Below, in pieces: positions 58,396-64,000 of a stretch of 64,000 nt of DNA (position 1 is its first letter; every line of letters begins with the position of its first letter). The notes under the pieces were generated by a model. The model saw nothing but the letters and a program-made list of their open reading frames with translations, was not told the origin of the DNA and made no database searches. Origin of the DNA: Clostridium gelidum (GTDB lineage Bacteria > Bacillota > Clostridia > Clostridiales > Clostridiaceae); assembly GCF_019977655.1 (NCBI RefSeq), contig NZ_AP024849.1, positions 5,179,001 to 5,243,000 on the forward strand, read 5' to 3'. Position numbers and translations under genes: made by a program.

Positions 58396-59823
58396 ATGGA
58401 TTTAATGGATAAATTAAAAATTTTATCTAATGCTGCAAAATATGATGTCTCTTGTTCTTCTTCTGGTTCAAAGAGAAAGAACTCTAATGATGGAATAGGT
58501 AATGCTTCTGAATCTGGTATATGCCATAGCTTTACTCCTGATGGGCGTTGCATTTCTCTCCTTAAAATATTATTTTCAAATGATTGTGTTTTTGATTGTA
58601 AATATTGTATAAATGGTGTTTCTAGAGATTTTTTAAGAGTTAGCTTCACTCCTGATGAGGTCTGCGATCTTACAATTAATTTTTATAGACGTAATTATAT
58701 TGAAGGACTTTTTTTAAGTTCTGCTATTGTAAAAAATCCTAATAATACTATGGAGCTTTTACTTAAGACAGTAAAAAAACTGCGTTTAGAGAAAAATTTT
58801 AATGGATATATTCATCTTAAAGCAATACCTGGTGCTGATGAAAATTTAATTCAAGAAGCTGGCACCTATGTTGATAGAATGAGTGTTAATATTGAACTTC
58901 CATCTAGCGATAGTCTTAAACTTTTGGCACCACAAAAGACTAAGGATAATATTTTAAAACCCATGAGTATTATTAAAAATTCAATAATTAACCATAATGA
59001 AATGAAGAAGAGCATAAAAAGTACTCCCCTCTTTGTTCCAGGTGGTCAAAGTACTCAGCTAATTGTTGGTGCCACTCCTGAAAGTGATGGAAAAATCATT
59101 AAACTTTCAGAAAATCTTTATAACAAGTTTAGTTTGAAGAGAGTTTACTACTCTGCTTACGTTCCTGTTATTAAAGATAATAAACTACTTCCTGATATAA
59201 CTCATCCGCCTATGCTTCGAGAACATAGACTTTATCAAGCTGATTGGCTTCTTAGATATTATGGTTTTAAAGCTGATGAACTACTGAAGAATGAAGATGA
59301 TAATTTTGATTTGAATTTTGATCCAAAAACATATTGGGCATTATCAAATTTAAATGAATTTCCTATTGAAATTAATAAAGCCTCTTATGAAAATTTATTG
59401 AGAATACCTGGCATTGGTGTTACTTCTGCTAAGAAAATTTTGAAAGTTAGAAGAGTTCATAATTTAACTTTTGAGGATTTAAAAAAATTAAGGGTAGTTC
59501 TTAAAAGAGCTAAATATTTTATTACTTGTAGTGGCAAATATTGTGGTGATGTTTTATTTGATGATGTTAAAATAAAGAATAAGCTTTTAGAACAAAATCT
59601 CCCTAAACATAATAGTATAAATCCTAATCAATTATCATTTTTTGATAAACCATCAATAGAAGAAAAAACTACAGCGTCTGGTATTATAATACCAAAAGAA
59701 ACTATTTTCTCTCCAAGTATTATCTATTCTATAAAAAAAGATAGACCTTCAAATATTATATTGCCTGAAACAAATATTCTTAGGGTAAATGATAGACTTA
59801 CTTCTGTACATGGAGAGTTTTGA
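58396..59823 (+). CDS. Radical-SAM protein of the putative DNA modification/repair pair (TIGR03916 type)
   Basis: A 475-residue radical-SAM enzyme with the cluster-binding motif CVFDCKYC (Cys64, Cys68, Cys71), a CX3CX2C arrangement. Upstream conserved residues are GICHSFTPDGRCISLLKILF. A TIM-barrel body follows, with YIHLKAIPGA and the SVNIELPSS strand. A helix-hairpin-helix DNA-binding unit (LLRIPGIGVTSAKKILKVRR, about 334-352) sits before an extra C-terminal tail. The family is predicted to act on DNA alongside a DUF4130 partner and, in many genomes, a uracil-DNA glycosylase-like domain. The partner gene follows immediately; its substrate is unknown. Confidence 0.88.
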   Translation: MDLMDKLKILSNAAKYDVSCSSSGSKRKNSNDGIGNASESGICHSFTPDGRCISLLKILFSNDCVFDCKYCINGVSRDFLRVSFTPDEVCDLTINFYRRNYIEGLFLSSAIVKNPNNTMELLLKTVKKLRLEKNFNGYIHLKAIPGADENLIQEAGTYVDRMSVNIELPSSDSLKLLAPQKTKDNILKPMSIIKNSIINHNEMKKSIKSTPLFVPGGQSTQLIVGATPESDGKIIKLSENLYNKFSLKRVYYSAYVPVIKDNKLLPDITHPPMLREHRLYQADWLLRYYGFKADELLKNEDDNFDLNFDPKTYWALSNLNEFPIEINKASYENLLRIPGIGVTSAKKILKVRRVHNLTFEDLKKLRVVLKRAKYFITCSGKYCGDVLFDDVKIKNKLLEQNLPKHNSINPNQLSFFDKPSIEEKTTASGIIIPKETIFSPSIIYSIKKDRPSNIILPETNILRVNDRLTSVHGEF

Positions 59824-59825
59824 TT

Positions 59826-60578
59826 ATGAAAATATTAATATATGATGATACTTTTGAAGGGTTAATAACTGCTATATATGATGGGTTTTACTCTAAGGAA
59901 CCATTAGCTTCTATTTACGGAAAAAGTGAATCTAATGCACCTCTTTTTCTCGGAGAAATTCTTGAAATTATTACTGACAAAGATAAATTTAAAAAAGTTA
60001 GACATTCAATTATAAATAAGATAGATTTTGTTGCATTAAAAAAGATATATATGGTTTATTTAAGTAATGAGAAAGATAAAGCTATGGTTATCTTTAAATA
60101 TTTAAAGGTAGCTTTTAAACTCGGACATGATGTTCATAGTTTTTTGAATGTATATGCAATAAGACTTGTGGATGATATAAATAGACGCGTTTCAATGGAA
60201 TGTCATAGATTTGAAGGTTTTGTTAGATTTAATTATATTGATGAAAAATTTTTATATTCCTCTATTGAACCTGACAATGATATTTTAGAGCTTCTTGGCG
60301 ACCATTTTAAAAAAAGATTTTCTAAAGAATATTTTATTATTCATGATATCCCTAGAGAAAAAGCTTTAATATATAATGGAATTTGTTATGAAATAATTGC
60401 TATGGATAAAGATACTTACGAAAAACTTAAACTTCATGACGATGAATATGCAAATCTTTGGAAAGCTTACTTCAAATCTACAACTATTGAAGAAAGAAAA
60501 AATCTCAAATTGCAGTGCAGAATGATGCCCAAAAGATATTGGAAGCATATATTAGAAACTTCAGATTGTGACATGTAA
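59826..60578 (+). CDS. DUF4130/TIGR03915 partner of the radical-SAM protein
   Basis: A 250-residue protein of unknown biochemistry. It starts MKILIYDDTFEGLITAIYDG, has the DUF4130 features RHSIINKIDFVALKKIYMVY and KVAFKLGHDVHSFLNVYAIR, and a C-terminal QCRMMPKRYWKHILE stretch. In other bacteria this domain is found fused to a uracil-DNA glycosylase-like domain; here the glycosylase part is absent. The ATG at 59826 lies two bases after the previous stop codon, with GGAGAG as RBS, so the two genes are translationally coupled. Confidence 0.88.
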   Translation: MKILIYDDTFEGLITAIYDGFYSKEPLASIYGKSESNAPLFLGEILEIITDKDKFKKVRHSIINKIDFVALKKIYMVYLSNEKDKAMVIFKYLKVAFKLGHDVHSFLNVYAIRLVDDINRRVSMECHRFEGFVRFNYIDEKFLYSSIEPDNDILELLGDHFKKRFSKEYFIIHDIPREKALIYNGICYEIIAMDKDTYEKLKLHDDEYANLWKAYFKSTTIEERKNLKLQCRMMPKRYWKHILETSDCDM

Positions 60579-60580
60579 TT

Positions 60581-60630
60581 TAATTGTCAATGTCAATTAT
60601 TAATCATTGAGTATTGAATATTGACATTGA
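60581..60630. repeat. Small inverted repeat after the DUF4130 gene
   Basis: AATGTCAAT (60589-60597) pairs with ATTGACATT (60620-60628), starting just past the stop codon. It resembles in style the TTAATTG-rich repeats elsewhere in the window and may serve as a 3' end. Confidence 0.45.
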
Positions 60631-60725
60631 TACTTAAATTTATAGATGTCCACTACTAAAGTTTTACTTATGCTTGGTATTATATTCAACATTTACTATA
60701 CTTAGTAGCATATCCAAACAGAGAA

Positions 60726-60907
60726 ATTGGATACATATTTGTGAAGTAGGCATTGAAAATAAGCTGCTGAAGCTTCTTAATGGGAGGTTGTTCCATTATA
60801 GTTTGTCCAAATTTTACATTTGGAGCAAACTATAATGGGTGCAACCTCCCATTTAGAATGCTTCCAGCGAAATTTTCACAGTCCTACGGAATAAATATGT
60901 ATCCGAT
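60726..60907. repeat. 182-nt long imperfect palindrome
   Basis: The two halves fold into one long interrupted stem: ATTGGATACATATTT (60726-60740) with AAATATGTATCCGAT (60893-60907), GTAGG with CCTAC, GAAAAT with ATTTTC, GAAGC with GCTTC, TGGGAGGTTG with CAACCTCCCA, CATTATAGTTTG with CAAACTATAATG, and TCCAAA with TTTGGA around an eight-base loop. Small bulges separate the segments. No protein frame is credible. It could be a MITE, a structured RNA, or a folded 3' end between two convergent genes; the type is not established. Confidence 0.7.
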
Positions 60908-60949
60908 TTCGGCGGATGTAGGCATAAGTACGATTTTCACTGTGGGTAT

Positions 60950-61519
60950 CTATATTTCTTGAGTATCTCCATTTATTATGATTTCTATTTCCCCTGTTTC
61001 TGAACTCATAATAAGGCCATGCACTTTTATGTCTTTGGGAAACAGCGGATGATCTTTTATCATCCTTACACTTTCTTTTATAGATTCCTCAACAGATTCA
61101 AATCCACGAAGCCACTTTTCAACCTTAATTCCTGCATTTTTTAATGTCAGTAAGGTTTCTTCTTTTATTCCTCTATCTATCATTTTATTAATAAGACTTG
61201 TTGTATCTAAATTACTCATTCCACAACCTTGGTGTCCTACTACAAAAACATCTTCCGCTCCAAATTCGTATACTGCAACTAATATACTTCTCATTACCCC
61301 ACCAAAAGGATGAATAACAGTTGCTCCTGCATCTTTTATTATTTTTGCGTCACCATTTTTTATATTCATAGCTCTTGGTAATAATTCTGTTAATCTAGCA
61401 TCCATGCATGTTAATATTACCATTTTTTTCTTAGGTATTTTAGTTGTTATGTACTCTTCATATTCTTTGTTATTTACAAAATTTCCATTATACTCTATTA
61501 TTTGTTCTAATTTACTCAT
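60950..61519 (-). CDS. Beta-class carbonic anhydrase
   Basis: A 189-residue zinc enzyme interconverting CO2 and bicarbonate. The ligands are visible: Cys38 with the Asp40-Arg42 dyad in TCMDARL, and His96 and Cys99 in VGHQGCGM. The small size and the motif MVILTCMDARLTELLPRAM match the Firmicutes/plant-like beta class. Some relatives use CS2 or COS, but CO2 is the usual call. The gene is monocistronic and its 3' end abuts the 182-nt palindrome. Confidence 0.9.
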   Translation of the reverse strand: MSKLEQIIEYNGNFVNNKEYEEYITTKIPKKKMVILTCMDARLTELLPRAMNIKNGDAKIIKDAGATVIHPFGGVMRSILVAVYEFGAEDVFVVGHQGCGMSNLDTTSLINKMIDRGIKEETLLTLKNAGIKVEKWLRGFESVEESIKESVRMIKDHPLFPKDIKVHGLIMSSETGEIEIIINGDTQEI

Positions 61520-61646
61520 TTAGCCCCACATCCTCGTAAATTTAGTTAGTATTTTGCATATATACTTTTTTATTTTATTAATTTAATATTAAGTTAAGTT
61601 TAAAGTGTTGTAAAGTTAATTTTTTTATATTTTATCCTAATACTGG

Positions 61647-62699
61647 TTATTTACTTATATATTCTTTGTATTGAAGACGAATTGAAACCCCCGTGCCATC
61701 AAATTTATATTCTGTATCATAAAGAGGATTTCTATTATACACTAAATTCATTCCAACAGTATAAAGAGCTTTAGCCAGATCAGAAGGATCTTGAAGAACA
61801 GAACCTGTCATAATACCTTCTTTAATTAATTCTTGAGCTTGTGGTATTGCATCGACTCCGACAACTGTTATTGTTGGGGTTTTATCCCCTTTGTTATAAC
61901 CATATTCTTGTAGTGATTTAATAGCACCTATTGCCATAGAATCATTATTTGCAATTATTGCTTCAATTTTATTACCAAATTGTAAAAACAGTGCTTTAGT
62001 AATATCTTTAGCTTCTTCTTCACTCCAGTTGCAAACTTTTAATGCAAGTTGCTGTGTTTCTATTCCTGCATTATTAATTGTTAAAACAGAATATTTTGTT
62101 CTTGTGATTGCTTCTAGATTATCACTTTCACCCATTAACATAATATATTGCAGTACATTATCATTATTTTTATCTACAGCTGCTTTATTACTATTCCATG
62201 CCTTAGTAATAACTTTTCCTTGTAATACCCCAGCTTCTTCAGCCTCTGTACCTATATAGTAAGATTTACTGTAAGATTTGATAGACTCTATAGCAACAGG
62301 CTCCCTATTAAACAGAATTACTGGAATATTCTTTTCTTTAATTTTATTAATAACTAATCGTGTACTGTTTGTTTCCACTAAATTTACTAATAAAAGATCC
62401 ACATGGTCTTTTTCAAGTAATGTATCAATACTCTCATTTTGTATGGACTGATCATTCTTGCCATCATAGAAAGTAAATTCAACCTTTCCTTCATTTTCTT
62501 TTTGAATTTCTTCTAAACTTTGTCGAACTAAAGAAATATAATCATCATCAAATCTGTATAATAATACAGCTACTTTAACAGGTTTTCCTTCAATAACTCG
62601 TGAACTAGTGCTAGTAACACTTTGATCACAACTTGCTATTAGTGCAGTCATGATAACTGAAACTATCATAACTGCTAATATTTTTTTAAACATTTTCAT
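61647..62699 (-). CDS. Galactose/glucose-binding lipoprotein, MglB-like (copy 2)
   Basis: A 350-residue periplasmic-binding-protein-fold lipoprotein of the CUT2 class. The start is the ATG at 62699, with GGAGG six bases upstream; longer in-frame starts add non-secretory residues. The signal peptide ends in a lipobox IASCDQ. Sugar-binding positions known from MglB are kept: ILFNREP, ANNDSMAIGA, VVGVDAIPQAQ, and the Asp/Asn in SVLQDPSDLAKA. It is a tandem paralog of 62779-63831; no CUT2 ATPase or permease is adjacent in the window. Confidence 0.9.
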   Translation of the reverse strand: MKMFKKILAVMIVSVIMTALIASCDQSVTSTSSRVIEGKPVKVAVLLYRFDDDYISLVRQSLEEIQKENEGKVEFTFYDGKNDQSIQNESIDTLLEKDHVDLLLVNLVETNSTRLVINKIKEKNIPVILFNREPVAIESIKSYSKSYYIGTEAEEAGVLQGKVITKAWNSNKAAVDKNNDNVLQYIMLMGESDNLEAITRTKYSVLTINNAGIETQQLALKVCNWSEEEAKDITKALFLQFGNKIEAIIANNDSMAIGAIKSLQEYGYNKGDKTPTITVVGVDAIPQAQELIKEGIMTGSVLQDPSDLAKALYTVGMNLVYNRNPLYDTEYKFDGTGVSIRLQYKEYISK

Positions 62700-62778
62700 T
62701 TGAATCCTCCATATCATTTTCTGAATCATAATACAGAAATTTTAATATCTTTAATCTTAGGTAGTATTTTTATTATAG

Positions 62779-63831
62779 TTATTCACTTATATATTCTTTG
62801 TAGGGAATACGAATTGCAACTCCTGTATCATCAAATTTGTATTCTGTACCATCAAGAGGATTTCTATTATAAACCAAGTTCATTCCAACAGTATAAAGAG
62901 CTTTAGCCATAGCAGGAGCATCTTGAATAACAGTACCTCCCATAAATCCCTTTCTAATTAAATCTTGAGCTTCTGGTATAGCATCAATTCCAACAATTTC
63001 AATTGTTTTTGTTTTATCTCCCTTGTTATAACCATATTTTTGTAACGCTTGAATAGCACCTATTGCCATAGCATCATTATTTGCAATTATCACTTCAATT
63101 TTGTCACCATATTTTAAAAATAATGGTTCCGTTGCATTTTGCGCCAATTCTGTATTCCAGTCAGCAAATTTCAACTCAAGTTCCTCCGTTTTTATTCCAG
63201 CTTGTTGAATTGTTGAAACAGAATATTTTGTTCTTTCAATTGCTTCTATATTATTACGCTCACCTTCTAACATAACATATTGCATTATATTATCTCTATT
63301 TTTATCGATAGATTCTTTATTAGTATTCCATGCATTAATAAGAATTTCCCCTTGTAACACACCAGCTTCTTTCGCATCTGTTCCTACGAAATAACCTTTA
63401 GAATATGATTGAACCGCCTGCTTATCAAGTGGTTCCCTGTTAAATAGAATCACCGGGATATTAGTTGCTTTAATTTTATTAATAACTGTTTGTACAGCTT
63501 CTCTATCTCTATAAGAAACTAAATTTAATAATATAAGATCAGTGCCTTCTTCTAGGACTTTATCAATCTGTTCATTTTGTATAGCTTTATCCGACTTCCC
63601 GTCATAGAAGGTAAATTCAACTTTTCCTTCATTTTCTTTTTGAATATTTTCCAAATTTTCACGTACTAAAGAAATATACTTATCAGTAAAATCTATTAAA
63701 AATACCGCTACTTTGACAGGTTTTTCTTGGTCTGAACTAGTACTTACAGCTTTTTTGCTACAATCTGTTAATGTAACAATAATCATAGCTGTAACCATAA
63801 AAATTGTTAGTATTCTTTTTAATATCTTCAT
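62779..63831 (-). CDS. Galactose/glucose-binding lipoprotein, MglB-like (copy 1)
   Basis: A 350-residue MglB-like lipoprotein, start ATG at 63831 with TGGAGG upstream. The signal peptide MKILKRILTIFMVTAMIIVT ends in a lipobox TLTDCSKK. It is alike throughout to the downstream copy (SLVRENLENIQKENEGKVEF, ILFNREPLDKQAVQSYSKGY, IIANNDAMAIGAIQALQKYG, VGIDAIPEAQDLI). The sugar-contact residues match MglB. The genes are 80 bp apart and probably one transcript. The upstream 170 bp to the window edge contain only AT-rich sequence. Confidence 0.9.
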   Translation of the reverse strand: MKILKRILTIFMVTAMIIVTLTDCSKKAVSTSSDQEKPVKVAVFLIDFTDKYISLVRENLENIQKENEGKVEFTFYDGKSDKAIQNEQIDKVLEEGTDLILLNLVSYRDREAVQTVINKIKATNIPVILFNREPLDKQAVQSYSKGYFVGTDAKEAGVLQGEILINAWNTNKESIDKNRDNIMQYVMLEGERNNIEAIERTKYSVSTIQQAGIKTEELELKFADWNTELAQNATEPLFLKYGDKIEVIIANNDAMAIGAIQALQKYGYNKGDKTKTIEIVGIDAIPEAQDLIRKGFMGGTVIQDAPAMAKALYTVGMNLVYNRNPLDGTEYKFDDTGVAIRIPYKEYISE

Positions 63832-64000
63832 TTTAATCCTCCATATAATCACCTAAATTATAATACAACAATATCAAATTACTATTTACAATTAAGTATG
63901 ATTTTATTATGCGTTTTAATAAAAAAATTTATACTAAAATAAGTACTACCTAAATTCATTCTACAAATGTTCTTCACTCGATTTATTGTACAAATCATGC

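Noticed and set aside
60780..60962. A 60-codon plus-strand frame (MGGCSIIVCPNFTFG...)
   Set aside because: It lies wholly inside the long palindrome and overlaps the end of the carbonic anhydrase gene; no RBS and no family resemblance.

Overview
The window is very AT-rich with compact operons, AGGAGG-type ribosome binding sites, spore-coat genes, several chemoreceptors and many sugar-uptake systems. This fits a saccharolytic, spore-forming, low-GC Clostridium of the C. beijerinckii/saccharobutylicum kind. The species is inferred from gene content and style only.

Bases 1-6.7 kb: an intracellular GH32 sucrose-6-phosphate hydrolase behind two LacI-type operators, a complete IS3/IS150-type insertion sequence, and a stretch of broken genes (an acetyltransferase lacking its active-site loop, a nucleotidyltransferase remnant, a nonsense-bearing zinc-ribbon gene, a decayed cell-wall-binding protein, two half chemoreceptors). 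Bases 6.8-25 kb form a fructan/sucrose block. It holds a 1299-aa secreted levanase-like enzyme with wall-binding repeats, a mannose-family PTS (IIA-IIB-IIC-IID) driven by the sigma-54 activator LevR, a fructokinase, a second GH32 enzyme, and an ABC importer with a divergent LacI regulator arranged like the pneumococcal sus locus. The secreted enzyme releases fructose for the PTS, while the ABC importer brings in oligosaccharides for GH32 cleavage and phosphorylation by the kinase.

Bases 25.6-33.7 kb hold a second ABC importer operon (binding protein, two permeases, GH43, GH1, ROK kinase) under a LacI regulator; two near-identical palindromes mark its operators. Bases 33.9-39.8 kb are a polyamine operon, speD-speA-speE plus a carboxyspermidine dehydrogenase/decarboxylase pair, so two spermidine routes sit side by side. 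Bases 40-47 kb carry an HD-domain protein, a DUF3892 protein, a HAD phosphatase, a full chemoreceptor, two spore-coat genes, and an unusual Asn/Met-rich protein. Bases 47.4-52.4 kb are the Leloir operon galK-galE-galT-galR. Bases 52.6-57 kb are a CprABC/LanFEG-type peptide-resistance ABC transporter with its two-component system. The last 7 kb hold a lactate dehydrogenase-family enzyme with an altered specificity loop, a radical-SAM/DUF4130 DNA-repair pair behind LexA-like boxes, a 182-nt palindrome, a carbonic anhydrase and two tandem MglB-like binding proteins.

Several families of short inverted repeats (MITE-like) are scattered through the intergenic regions, some nested and some supplying the stop codons of genes. 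I saw no tRNA, rRNA or CRISPR array. All function calls rest on reading motifs and gene context; no database search was run.
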